Below are positions 20,987 through 29,008 of a stretch of 64,000 nt of DNA, in pieces. The notes under the pieces were generated by a model. That model worked only from the letters and a program-made list of their open reading frames with translations, did not search any database and was not told the DNA's origin. This DNA comes from PALSA-1004 sp963804885 (GTDB taxonomy: Bacteria; Pseudomonadota; Gammaproteobacteria; Burkholderiales; SG8-41): positions 372,001 through 436,000 of the forward strand of contig CAWDSF010000020.1 of the NCBI GenBank assembly GCA_963804885.1, in the 5' to 3' direction. Position 1 is the stretch's first letter; the number at the start of each line of letters is the position of its first letter. The position numbers and the translations under genes were made by a program.

Positions 20987-22527
20987 CCATGTTGTGGACA
21001 CTGATCAAAAGCTTTGCGCGCAAAGCGGCTGCGTCCGAGATCGCCGCAGTGGATCCATTGCAGGCGGGCATTGCGAGTTTCAATGCCGGCGACTTCGTTA
21101 TGGCGCGCCAGCATTTGCACGCCGCACTCGCAGCAGATCCCAATAATCGGGATGCCACGTACCATTTCGCGTTGGCCGAAGCACGCAGCGGACGGCTTGA
21201 GCAAGCGCAGAAGCTGTTGGAAACGATGCGCGACCGGCATGCCAGCGCCGACGTCGACAATGCGCTCGGCAACGTGCATCGGCTGCAGAATAATCTAGAC
21301 GCCGCTGCGGCGAGCTATAAGCGAGCACTGGAACTCGACGAGAACCATCTCGCCGCACTGGCCAATCTTGGGCTTACGCTGCGGGATCTGGGAGAGCCTG
21401 CGCAAGCGTTAGCCGTGCTCGAACGCGCACTCGTGCTCGCGCCCGCTCATGTGGATGCGCTGTTCAACAAGGCGCTTGCTCTTGGCGACATGGGCGAAAG
21501 CACGGCAGCGGAAAGCCTGCTCGAGCACGTGCTGGAGATCGATCCTGATTTTGCGCAGGCGCATTTGCAGCGCGCTTTCATGCTGTTGAAGCGCCGCGAG
21601 TTTGCGGCGGGATGGCGTGAATACGCGTGGCGCGTGCGGATACCGGAAGTCGATCACTGGCGCGATTACGATTTTCCAACGTGGCAGGGCGAGGCATTGT
21701 CCGGCAAGCGCCTGCTCGTGCAGGCCGAGCAGGGGTTGGGCGACCAAATTATGTTCGCATCATGCCTGCCCGACGTGCTTGCCAACGCGCAATACACGGT
21801 GCTCGAGTGCGATCCACGCCTCGCAAAATTATTCGCCCGCTCATTCCCGCGCGCCGCGGTATATCGCCATCGGGTCACGGGCGAGCCAGCCTGGGCGCAC
21901 GAACCAGCACCGGATTTTTGCGCCCGTTGCGGCGACCTCCCACGCATGCTGCGCAACGGCGACACCGATTTTCCGATGCACTCCGGTTATCTGCTCGCCG
22001 ACCCTCTACGCGTGGCTGCTTGGCGCGAGCGCCTGTCGGGATTGGGTGCTGGTCTCAAGGTCGGCATCTCGTGGCGCGGCGGGACCCCCGCAACCGGCCA
22101 GGCGATGCGGTCCATGCCGCTCGAAGTGTTGTTGCCGGTACTTGCGACGGCGGATGCGCATTTTGTTTCACTTCAATACGGCGGGGTAACCACTGAAATA
22201 TCCGAACTGCAAGCGCGCTCCGGTGTAACGGTGCATGCGTGGGAAGACGGGAAGGCGGACCTGGACGATCTTGCGGCGTTGATCGCCAGTCTTGATCTGG
22301 TTGTCACCGTGTGCACCACGGCGGCTCACCTCGCGGGCGCGCTGGGGAAACGGGCATTAGTCATGGTTCCGGCAGTGGCCGAGTGGCGCTACCTGCAAAG
22401 CGGTGACTCTATTCCGTGGTATCCGGCACTGCGCTTGCTCCGTCAACAGCAGTTGCATGACTGGGATGGTGTGGTTTCACAGGTAAAAGCCGCAATCGCG
22501 CACCACGTAGCTTCAGGCTCTACTTAA
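20983..22527 (+). CDS. TPR-repeat glycosyltransferase, GT9-like, paralogue 5
   Basis: 514 residues, beginning at the ATG that overlaps the stop of paralogue 4 (ATGA). TPRs at about 20-200 are followed by GT-B motifs QAEQGLGDQIMFASC, CGDLPRMLR, VGISWRGGT and VCTTAAHLAGALGKR. It is the last gene of the island; the next coding sequence is a type IV pilin 342 bases downstream. Like its paralogues it lacks a signal peptide. A role in glycosylating pilin or another surface structure is suggested only by position. Confidence 0.8.
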   Translation: MTMLWTLIKSFARKAAASEIAAVDPLQAGIASFNAGDFVMARQHLHAALAADPNNRDATYHFALAEARSGRLEQAQKLLETMRDRHASADVDNALGNVHRLQNNLDAAAASYKRALELDENHLAALANLGLTLRDLGEPAQALAVLERALVLAPAHVDALFNKALALGDMGESTAAESLLEHVLEIDPDFAQAHLQRAFMLLKRREFAAGWREYAWRVRIPEVDHWRDYDFPTWQGEALSGKRLLVQAEQGLGDQIMFASCLPDVLANAQYTVLECDPRLAKLFARSFPRAAVYRHRVTGEPAWAHEPAPDFCARCGDLPRMLRNGDTDFPMHSGYLLADPLRVAAWRERLSGLGAGLKVGISWRGGTPATGQAMRSMPLEVLLPVLATADAHFVSLQYGGVTTEISELQARSGVTVHAWEDGKADLDDLAALIASLDLVVTVCTTAAHLAGALGKRALVMVPAVAEWRYLQSGDSIPWYPALRLLRQQQLHDWDGVVSQVKAAIAHHVASGST

Positions 22528-22869
22528 GCGACGTTTCTTCTTACTGAACCCGCGACGTCAAAATTCACGACTGACGCGCAGCGTCACCTAGTGTCGTTTC
22601 GAGTCGTGAGGCGGCCTGTCGCGCTGCGTTAATAGTGACGCACGATGCCGGATGGTGAAACTCCAGCCGGCAATATTGCGCGCTTTTTTGGTCCCGTTCA
22701 TACCTTTCGGTTGCTTGGATATCCTGATGAATTAATTGAAGTCCTTGGCACCACCAAGACAAATATTTCGGGTCAAAAATGCCATAGTGGTATGGAAGTT
22801 GCTGTTACCCATGCGTAACTTCTGAAACTGTGTTTTTTTCGGCATCTTGTAACTTTTCAAGGAGATCTT
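22528..22869. other. 342-base intergenic region ahead of the pilin gene
   Basis: No gene is seen. An inverted repeat of 8-base arms (TCACGACT at 22565-22572 and AGTCGTGA at 22602-22609) with a 29-base loop lies just after the last glycosyltransferase gene. It has no T-run, so it is not a clear intrinsic terminator. The right half is markedly AT-richer than its surroundings and carries a sigma-54-type promoter and an AAGGAG ribosome-binding site (22859-22864) for the pilin. Confidence 0.5.
22788..22803 (+). promoter_or_regulatory. Probable sigma-54 (-24/-12) promoter of the pilin gene
   Basis: The element TGGTATGGAAGTTGCT matches the sigma-54 consensus in the GG (22789-22790), the 10-base spacing and the GC (22801-22802), with a full TTGC-T block. 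Two C positions of the -24 box are T. It lies about 67-82 bases before the pilin ATG. In Pseudomonas and relatives pilA is sigma-54 dependent and activated by PilR, which fits. No PilR gene is in the window. Confidence 0.6.
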
Positions 22870-23289
22870 ATGAAGCGTATTCAACGCGGTTTTACCCTGA
22901 TCGAATTGATGATCGTAGTTGCGATCATCGGTATTCTGGCGGCCGTTGCTCTGCCGGCTTACCAGGACTACACGATCCGGGCGAAGGTATCTGAACTGGT
23001 GCTGGCGGCCAGCGGCTTCAAAACCACGATTGCGGAGAAATCCGCGTCTGACGGCACGATGGCCAGCTCCGGCGTGGGGTTAACGGTAAACACGGGCGGT
23101 CGCGTCTCGGCCGGCACCGTAACCAACGCTGGCGTAATTACCGTTCAGGGAAGCGCCGCGACTATCGGCACTGCGGTGTCGATCGTGTTGACGCCGTCTC
23201 TTGCAGCGGGCGGCCGTATCGCCTGGATGTGCTCGACGAGCGGCAATACGGATCAGTGGAAATACGTGCCGGCCGAGTGCCGTCATTAA
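22870..23289 (+). CDS. pilA: Type IV major pilin, copy 1
   Basis: 139-residue type IVa prepilin. Short basic leader MKRIQRG is cleaved before F (prepilin peptidase site G|FTLIE, Glu at mature position 5). It is followed by the hydrophobic helix ending near AVALPAYQDY. Cys121 and Cys137 would form the C-terminal disulfide loop, and the protein ends PAECRH. AAGGAG precedes the ATG and a strong terminator follows, so it is probably monocistronic and well expressed. It lies directly after the glycosyltransferase island. Ser/Thr-rich stretches in the head domain are candidate glycan sites, which is inference. Confidence 0.9.
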   Translation: MKRIQRGFTLIELMIVVAIIGILAAVALPAYQDYTIRAKVSELVLAASGFKTTIAEKSASDGTMASSGVGLTVNTGGRVSAGTVTNAGVITVQGSAATIGTAVSIVLTPSLAAGGRIAWMCSTSGNTDQWKYVPAECRH

Positions 23290-23330
23290 TTTGGACCTTG
23301 CCAGGGTTATTGCAAGCTTCAAAAGTTAGT

Positions 23331-23363
23331 CAACAGCCCCTCTCCCGAGGGGCTGTTGTTTTT
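23331..23363 (+). terminator. Intrinsic terminator after pilin 1
   Basis: A 12-base perfect stem (arms 23331-23342 and 23347-23358) with a TCCC loop is followed immediately by five T. This is a strong Rho-independent terminator that separates the two pilin genes. Confidence 0.9.
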
Positions 23364-23448
23364 ATAAGCCGCAGTTTCGGCAAATGCAGGTCACGCACTT
23401 GATGTCAGCCAGCGTTAGTCGTTGCGCGGCGAGGACGGGAGCACTACT

Positions 23449-23865
23449 TTGAAGACCTTGTATCGGGGATTTACCTTAGTCGAACTGATGATCATAGTGG
23501 CGATCATCGGCATACTCGCTGCTGTGGCGCTCCCCGCGTACAATACTTATACGATACGCGCCAAGGTCACTGACCTTCTGCTGGCGGCGGGCAGTTTTCG
23601 CGTCGGCATCCAGGAAAAAGCAGTTTCGGACGGCACCATGACCAGCTCGGGCGCCGGCCTGACTGTCGTTTCCGGGGGCCGTATATCAGGCGGCTCGGTG
23701 ACGAATGCCGGACTGATAACCGTGTTGGGTGATCCGGCCTCGGTCGGCACCGATGTAACTATAGTCCTGACCCCCTCGCTCAACGCGCGGCGCATAGTCT
23801 GGGACTGCAGTACCGGCGGGACCACGACATCGTGGATATACGTGCCCGCGGAATGCCGGCACTGA
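23449..23865 (+). CDS. Type IV pilin, copy 2
   Basis: 138-residue prepilin closely similar to copy 1 through the whole length. The TTG at 23449 gives leader MKTLYRG and site G|FTLVE, matching copy 1. An upstream in-frame TTG at 23422 would add nine unlikely residues. A GGGAG element lies 7 bases before the chosen start. The helix, the SDGTM-SSG segment, two C-terminal cysteines and the ending PAECRH are all conserved. A TTG start and no clear promoter suggest lower expression than copy 1. It converges with soxB, separated by 33 bases. Confidence 0.85.
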   Translation: MKTLYRGFTLVELMIIVAIIGILAAVALPAYNTYTIRAKVTDLLLAAGSFRVGIQEKAVSDGTMTSSGAGLTVVSGGRISGGSVTNAGLITVLGDPASVGTDVTIVLTPSLNARRIVWDCSTGGTTTSWIYVPAECRH

Positions 23866-23898
23866 TTTTCGTAAAACCGCGCGACGCCGCCCCGGCCG

Positions 23899-25611
23899 CT
23901 AGGCCAGTCCCGGGTTTCCGCTGACGCCGGACAGTTGCGGCACGTTAAGGCGGGGCGCCGCGATGAGCGGGTTGCTGCGCAAATAATCGGTGATGAGTTC
24001 CCACACCGGCCGTCCGCTGGCGCCTTCCGCAACTGGCGCCCACCCGGCGACCTTGTACCGCTTTTGCGCTTCGAGCGGCTTCCCGCGCAAGGTCAGATTG
24101 CTGATGCGTTGGCCGATCGCGCGCGTCGGATCACACGTGTATTCCAATCCGCCGACCCGCACCATGTCGCCGCCCTGCTGTAGATAGGGGTCTGGATTGA
24201 ACAGGTTATCGCAGACGTCCTCGAGTATCGATTTAATGGCTGTGCCGGTCAGCTCGGCGAGCGTCGCGAACGGATACGTAATCGCCGTTTGATTCATCAC
24301 GTGCTCGACGGTAATCGGTTCATTCGGCAACACCGACGTGCCCCAGCGGAAGCCGGGCGAGAACGCGATTTCCGCGCCGCTGACCTCCATCAAGGCATCC
24401 AGTATGAGCTGGTCGAAGGTGCCGTTGAAATTACCGCGCCGGTAGAGCAGCGCTTCACTGACCGCCAGCTTTTCACCGAGCTGAGCTTCATAGGGCGCAC
24501 GCACTTTGCCGATCAGCGCGGCCATGTCTTTGTCGGCATCGAGCATTTGCGAAAAGACCGGCAACAAACGGTATTGATACCCCGCGACGTGCTTGTTCCG
24601 GATATCGAGATCGAGCACGGCGAGAAACTTGCCGTTGCAGCCGGCATTGGTGACCAGCGTGGTGCCGCCCCGATTTCTGACCGCCACCGGATCGGGCACG
24701 GCGTCGTGCGTGTGGCCGCCGAGTATCACGTCGATGCCGCTCACGCGCCCGGCCAGCTTCAAGTCCACGTCCATGCCGTTGTGGGACAGCAGAATCACCG
24801 CATGCGCGCCTTTGGCGAGTGCGGCATCGATGGTTTTCTGCAGCTTTTCTTCCTGGATGCCGAAAGTCCAGTCAGCGACCAGGTGCCGCGGATGGGCAAT
24901 CGGTACGTACGGAAAGGCCTGGCCGATGATGGCGATCGGCACGCCGTTGATTTCCCGCATGACCCACGGCGTGAAAACCGGGTCGCCAAAATCGGTGGTC
25001 GAGACGTTCTGCGCGAGAAACTCGATACCGCCCTTCAATTGCGTTTCGACGAGTTCTTTGACGCGCGCTGCGCCGAGCGTGAATTCCCAATGTCCGGTCA
25101 TGACATCGACGCCCAGAAGCTTGGCCGCCTGCACCATGTCTTCGCCTTTGGTCCACAGCGCGGTAGCCGAGCCCTGCCAGGTGTCGCCGCCGTCGAGCAG
25201 GAGCGCGCCCGGACGCTGTCCCCGGACTTTTTTGACCAGCGTGGCCAGGTGGGCGAAGCCGCCGATCTGGCCGTACGTACGCGCATCGTGCTCGAAGTCG
25301 AGGTGGGTGAACGCATGCGCGAGCCGGCTGTGAGGGCTGATGCGGTAGTGCTTGAGCAAAGCGGTGCCGACCAGATGCGGCGGTTTGCCGGCCATTCCGG
25401 CGACGCCGATGTTCATGCTCGGCTCGCGAAAGTAGTTCGGCAGGAGCTGCGCATGACAATCCGTGAAATGCATGAGCGTCACGTTATTGCCGAAGCTGTG
25501 CAGATCGTAGAAGCCGTTGATCGCCGCGGCGCGCGCCTTGCTGCCCAGCGGAAAGCCGGCCGCCGCCGCTACGGCGAGCGTGTGGAGAAACTCGCGCCGG
25601 GTCATGGTCAT
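23899..25611 (-). CDS. soxB: SoxB, thiosulfohydrolase of the Sox system
   Basis: 570-residue periplasmic enzyme that hydrolyses sulfate from the SoxY-bound intermediate. The N-terminus has a twin-arginine signal (TRREFLHTLAVAAAAG, ending near KARA), as expected for folded, Mn-containing SoxB. Motifs of the 5'-nucleotidase-like metallophosphoesterase fold are present: MHFTDCHAQ, GGDTWQGSA, LLSHNGMD and GGHTHDAVPDP. ATG codons at 25611 and 25605 are both possible starts, and neither has a clear ribosome-binding site. It is the last gene of soxY-soxZ-soxXA-soxB. Confidence 0.95.
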   Translation of the reverse strand: MTMTRREFLHTLAVAAAAGFPLGSKARAAAINGFYDLHSFGNNVTLMHFTDCHAQLLPNYFREPSMNIGVAGMAGKPPHLVGTALLKHYRISPHSRLAHAFTHLDFEHDARTYGQIGGFAHLATLVKKVRGQRPGALLLDGGDTWQGSATALWTKGEDMVQAAKLLGVDVMTGHWEFTLGAARVKELVETQLKGGIEFLAQNVSTTDFGDPVFTPWVMREINGVPIAIIGQAFPYVPIAHPRHLVADWTFGIQEEKLQKTIDAALAKGAHAVILLSHNGMDVDLKLAGRVSGIDVILGGHTHDAVPDPVAVRNRGGTTLVTNAGCNGKFLAVLDLDIRNKHVAGYQYRLLPVFSQMLDADKDMAALIGKVRAPYEAQLGEKLAVSEALLYRRGNFNGTFDQLILDALMEVSGAEIAFSPGFRWGTSVLPNEPITVEHVMNQTAITYPFATLAELTGTAIKSILEDVCDNLFNPDPYLQQGGDMVRVGGLEYTCDPTRAIGQRISNLTLRGKPLEAQKRYKVAGWAPVAEGASGRPVWELITDYLRSNPLIAAPRLNVPQLSGVSGNPGLA

Positions 25612-25671
25612 CGGGGTGGGTCGCGCAACGGTGCGCAACAATATGCAGCGGAGGCTGCGGCGGACACGCGC

Positions 25672-27033
25672 TTAGTGACGAATGCCGGGCGACTTGATTT
25701 TCTCGCCCCGGTTGAGCGCTGCGAGCGCGAGCTCGATGTCACCGTATTCGCGCGCATCCGGCGGCAGTTCGTCGGCGCGCACGGACACGTTGCACCACTG
25801 AAACCGTTTGCGTATGTCCCAGATATCGCCGCGGCTCGTGCGCCAGGTCGGAAAATGCGCAGTGGTGCCTTTCGATTCGACCAGATATTGACCGCGCACC
25901 CATTTGTTCGCATGGCGCTCGCGCGTATGGCAATCGACGCACGCCATGTTCAGCTGCCCGATCTTGTGCTTCATCAATTCCTGGCCGTTCTTCAGCGCCG
26001 CCTGCGCACCGCCGCTCGACAGATCCGGACTGATCGGCGCGCCGTTCGCGAGGTTATGCAGGTAAATCGACAGTCCGGTGTTCTCGTTGCTCTGCATGAG
26101 CAGGTTGTCGCCGGTGGTTGCGCGCGCATGGCGCGTGATGAATTCCTCGACACCCAGCACATGGCGCAAGCGCGGCTCGTAGCGCGGCATGCGCGCGGCC
26201 CACGTTTTGAACGCCGTCTCCGGCGCCGCATGACACGACGCGCAGGATTTGCCATTGGCGCCGTTGCGCTTGAAAACCTCGCGTCCCAGGTCCAGGCCGA
26301 ATATCGCCGGGTTCTCGGTCGGATCGAGATTGTCGCGGCTTTCCACCGGCGCGGCGCGCGTGTTGGGATTTTCGTTCTTGTCGGCGATCGCGTAAGGCTC
26401 TTTGAGGGTCTTCAAGAACGCAACGATGTCGCGCACTTCGTCGAGCCGGTAGACTTGATACGCGCCCCATGGCGGCATGATGCTGTTGGCGTTGTAGATG
26501 CGTGGATCGTACACGTAGTTGAAAAGGAACTGATCGTCGCGCGTCGCGCCGATCGTCGAGAGGTCCGGTCCGACGTTGCCCGGCTGTGCGGGGGTCGTTT
26601 TCCCCATGATGTGACAAACCACGCAACTGCCGCCGCGTGAGCGATCGTAAGCGAGCGCACGTCCACGCTCCGCGTCGCCCTGAATTGGCAAGTGAAATCC
26701 CGGTGCCCCGTGCGGCGGCGCCGAAACGTTGAGGTTTGCGAGGTTGTTGAAATTGCGCCATTCGGTCTGCGGCCAGGCCGAGCCCTGTGAATCGACCTTA
26801 TAGCGATGCCAGGGCCGTGCCGACGCAGGCTGCTTGAGTTCGAGCGGCGCCGGCTGGCGCGCCGACGGCTCCTGCGCGCCAGCGGCTGAAGCGGCAGCAC
26901 TCATCGTCAGCACCACGGCCTGGCACGCAATCATCAAGCCGGCAGCGGCCAATTTCAGCGGAATGCCTGAGCTCGCACGGTGCGCGCAAGCCGGGGAGTC
27001 CACGGCCTGGCGGGCGGTCGCTGCGCCGCTCAC
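25672..27033 (-). CDS. soxXA: SoxX-SoxA fusion, L-cysteine S-thiosulfotransferase cytochrome
   Basis: 453-residue periplasmic multiheme cytochrome that should attach thiosulfate to the SoxY cysteine. Residues 1-52 contain the signal peptide. The SoxX part has one heme site C137VVCH141 and axial Met186 (IMPPWG). After a linker (about 212-245) the SoxA part begins, with C264ASCH268, C365VDCH369 and the active-site cysteine C414 in RFQWCNVSVRA. The SoxA part has no signal peptide of its own and no stop or start codon at the junction, so the fusion appears genuine. The GTG start overlaps the soxZ stop by 4 bases. SoxX and SoxA are usually separate genes. Confidence 0.88.
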   Translation of the reverse strand: MSGAATARQAVDSPACAHRASSGIPLKLAAAGLMIACQAVVLTMSAAASAAGAQEPSARQPAPLELKQPASARPWHRYKVDSQGSAWPQTEWRNFNNLANLNVSAPPHGAPGFHLPIQGDAERGRALAYDRSRGGSCVVCHIMGKTTPAQPGNVGPDLSTIGATRDDQFLFNYVYDPRIYNANSIMPPWGAYQVYRLDEVRDIVAFLKTLKEPYAIADKNENPNTRAAPVESRDNLDPTENPAIFGLDLGREVFKRNGANGKSCASCHAAPETAFKTWAARMPRYEPRLRHVLGVEEFITRHARATTGDNLLMQSNENTGLSIYLHNLANGAPISPDLSSGGAQAALKNGQELMKHKIGQLNMACVDCHTRERHANKWVRGQYLVESKGTTAHFPTWRTSRGDIWDIRKRFQWCNVSVRADELPPDAREYGDIELALAALNRGEKIKSPGIRH

Positions 27034-27347
27034 GCAGCGGCCACTACGGTGTCGATGCTGCCCTTGTCGCCCGTCGTATCAGTCCACGTCACGGTAATCT
27101 TATCGCCGGCTTTGGCGCCTTTTACGCGAAATCCCAGGAAAGGGTTGCGCGCGATTGCCTGGCTCCATTGCACGTCGAGAACGGTTTTGCCATTGTGGGT
27201 GGCAATCACGCTTTGGATGAAATGCACGGGCACCAATTCGCCTTTTTCGTTCTTGCGTTGGCCGGTTTCCATCGGATGGCTCATCAGCACTTTGACGTCG
27301 GCGGCGTCGCCTTCCATCTTCGCGCGAATTTTCATCGGTTCAGCCAT
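27030..27347 (-). CDS. soxZ: SoxZ, thiosulfate carrier partner
   Basis: 105-residue small beta-sandwich protein that binds SoxY to form the substrate carrier. The start MAEPMKIRAKM is chosen because AAGGA lies just upstream. Typical segments are VKVLMSHPMETGQRKNEKG, VHFIQSV and AGDKITVTWTD. No signal peptide is present, as expected, since SoxZ is exported with SoxY. It follows soxY by 51 bases and overlaps soxXA. Confidence 0.95.
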   Translation of the reverse strand: MAEPMKIRAKMEGDAADVKVLMSHPMETGQRKNEKGELVPVHFIQSVIATHNGKTVLDVQWSQAIARNPFLGFRVKGAKAGDKITVTWTDTTGDKGSIDTVVAAA

Positions 27348-27398
27348 GAACGTTCCTTGTGTGTATGTATATGCGCGGCGCGCGTGGCGCGACAACCA

Positions 27399-27869
27399 TC
27401 AGCCGCCGCAGCCGCCTATCGTCACCTTGATTTCCCGGGTCGCCGTAAAGAATTTGCCGTCGGCCTTGACCACTGCGATGACGTTCGAGGTCTGGCCCAT
27501 CTTGAGTTTGGTCGAAACGTAGCTCTCGGCGCCGTTCGCGAAATCGTAACTGCTGTTGAGCGGAAACGGATTTTTGTCGACGATGATCGAAATGCTCTGG
27601 GTGTTGGGAATCCTGCTCGTGATCGTAACCGGCACCTGGGCGCCATTTTCTGCAATGTCGGGCGCGGTCAGCACGATTTCCTTGCTCGGTTGGGCGTTTG
27701 CCACGCCGAGCGATTTCAACGCGTCGGCGGCGGCTTTGGCGTCGAACCCGGACTTGTTCCATGCGGCGGCAAGCGCGCTGGTCGATCTGAATAATCCGGC
27801 GCCGGCGGCGATCGCCAGCGGCATGGCGGCGCTCATCGCCTTCAACAATGTTCTGCGGTATTGATGCAT
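27399..27869 (-). CDS. soxY: SoxY, thiosulfate carrier
   Basis: 156-residue periplasmic carrier whose C-terminal cysteine binds the sulfur intermediates. The conserved ending GGCGG is present. The N-terminus carries a twin-arginine-like signal (YRRTLLKAMSAAM, cleavage near ALA). A GAAGGAGA ribosome-binding site precedes the ATG. It is the first gene of the minus-strand sox cluster, so the promoter should lie in 27870-27992. I could not assign one firmly. Confidence 0.95.
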   Translation of the reverse strand: MHQYRRTLLKAMSAAMPLAIAAGAGLFRSTSALAAAWNKSGFDAKAAADALKSLGVANAQPSKEIVLTAPDIAENGAQVPVTITSRIPNTQSISIIVDKNPFPLNSSYDFANGAESYVSTKLKMGQTSNVIAVVKADGKFFTATREIKVTIGGCGG

Positions 27870-27992
27870 GCTGTCTCCTTCGGGTGCGGCTTGCCGGATG
27901 TGTTCCGGCTCGAATAATTTTTTGCCGCTTATCAGCGGACGCCATGCTAGCCAAGTTTTAATGCCCTGTCCATTATCGCCCTTGGCGATGCG

Positions 27993-28853
27993 CTACCGCC
28001 GAATCAAGCCAAGAGACCGCATCAACCGAAACAGTTTGTGCTGAAAATTCGTGTAGTTGGGTGGATACGACCGCAGAATCCGGGGCAACACTTGCACCTG
28101 ACGCTCATCTATCGAACTGATGCCGTGCCACGGCAGCCTTTTCGCACCGGCCAGATGAACGCTGCCGTCATAACCGGTAAAAAACCATGTGACTTGAGAG
28201 AGATCCTTGCGCAGCGCATGCAGGCTGTTATCGGCAATCCCGAATCTCTCGAAATATTTTTCGTCAACGAAAAACGCATTCCAGGGCAATACGCAAATAA
28301 GTTGATAACCCATCGAACGCGCAAGCTGCTCCAGCGCGAGCACGCTGCAACCCTGGTTGATTCGGGGATTCGCCGGCTGGACAAAATGCGCTTCCGACGG
28401 AATGGTCGGATTGAACTCGATACAAACGACCTTCGGCCGGTATTCGTCTACCGCCTCCCATGAGTAATAGTCGTTCCCGTCAATATCGATCGAAAGAAAA
28501 TCAAAATTCTTGGGAATTTCATAAGCGGACAAGATTTTGTCCAGACTGCTAGTGCGCTCGAAACCGACAAATGCATTGACCACATGCACGTTCTTGTTGT
28601 CGCTGTAATTGGTTTTCAGTAATTGAAATTTGCTTGCATCCCCTTCGATCATGACTGCGTTGTATTGGGATTCCAGGATGAGTTTTCTGACATTGCTCAG
28701 GTGGATACCATCCCACGCGCCGAATTCGACGCACCAGCGGTCGGTTTCCGGAAGCAGGGAAAGAATCTTGGCGATGATGCCGTCCTCGCCGGTCTGCGAA
28801 TAGGTATTGGACGAGTGGCCGAGCAGCCAGTGCGGTTTCTTGTTTATGTCCAT
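27993..28853 (-). CDS. FkbM-like SAM-dependent methyltransferase
   Basis: 286-residue protein with YSQTGEDGIIAKIL, a SAM-binding WCVEFGAWDGIHLSN, the acidic MIEGDASKF and FLSIDIDGNDYYSWEAV, which correspond to the FkbM family. By eye the gene is distinctly lower in GC than its neighbours, with more A/T-ending codons, suggesting recent acquisition. It stands alone between soxY and moaC. The role is probably glycan or small-molecule O-methylation. It is similar in type, not in sequence detail, to the FkbM domains of the glycan island. Confidence 0.75.
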   Translation of the reverse strand: MDINKKPHWLLGHSSNTYSQTGEDGIIAKILSLLPETDRWCVEFGAWDGIHLSNVRKLILESQYNAVMIEGDASKFQLLKTNYSDNKNVHVVNAFVGFERTSSLDKILSAYEIPKNFDFLSIDIDGNDYYSWEAVDEYRPKVVCIEFNPTIPSEAHFVQPANPRINQGCSVLALEQLARSMGYQLICVLPWNAFFVDEKYFERFGIADNSLHALRKDLSQVTWFFTGYDGSVHLAGAKRLPWHGISSIDERQVQVLPRILRSYPPNYTNFQHKLFRLMRSLGLIRR

Positions 28854-29008
28854 GCCTTCCTCAGGAGGCCGATCTCAAAGCATAAGCAACGATGCGAATT
28901 GTCCGTTGCAATTGTCCGCGCGATATTAACTCCGGCTTCAGTTAGAGGCGTAGGCTCTAAAAAAGGTGGTCACGTCGTAGTGCTATGCCCGCATATTACT
29001 CGAACAAT

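Noticed and set aside
23405..23445. A second sigma-54-like element before pilin copy 2
   Set aside because: The best match nearby (GGTCACGCACTTGATG region) has GA instead of GC at the -12 position and wrong flanks.
24289..26640. Plus-strand open frame of 783 codons opposite soxB and soxXA
   Set aside because: It is antisense to genes with clear family motifs. Its protein is Arg/His-rich with no domain, as expected from a GC-rich shadow frame.
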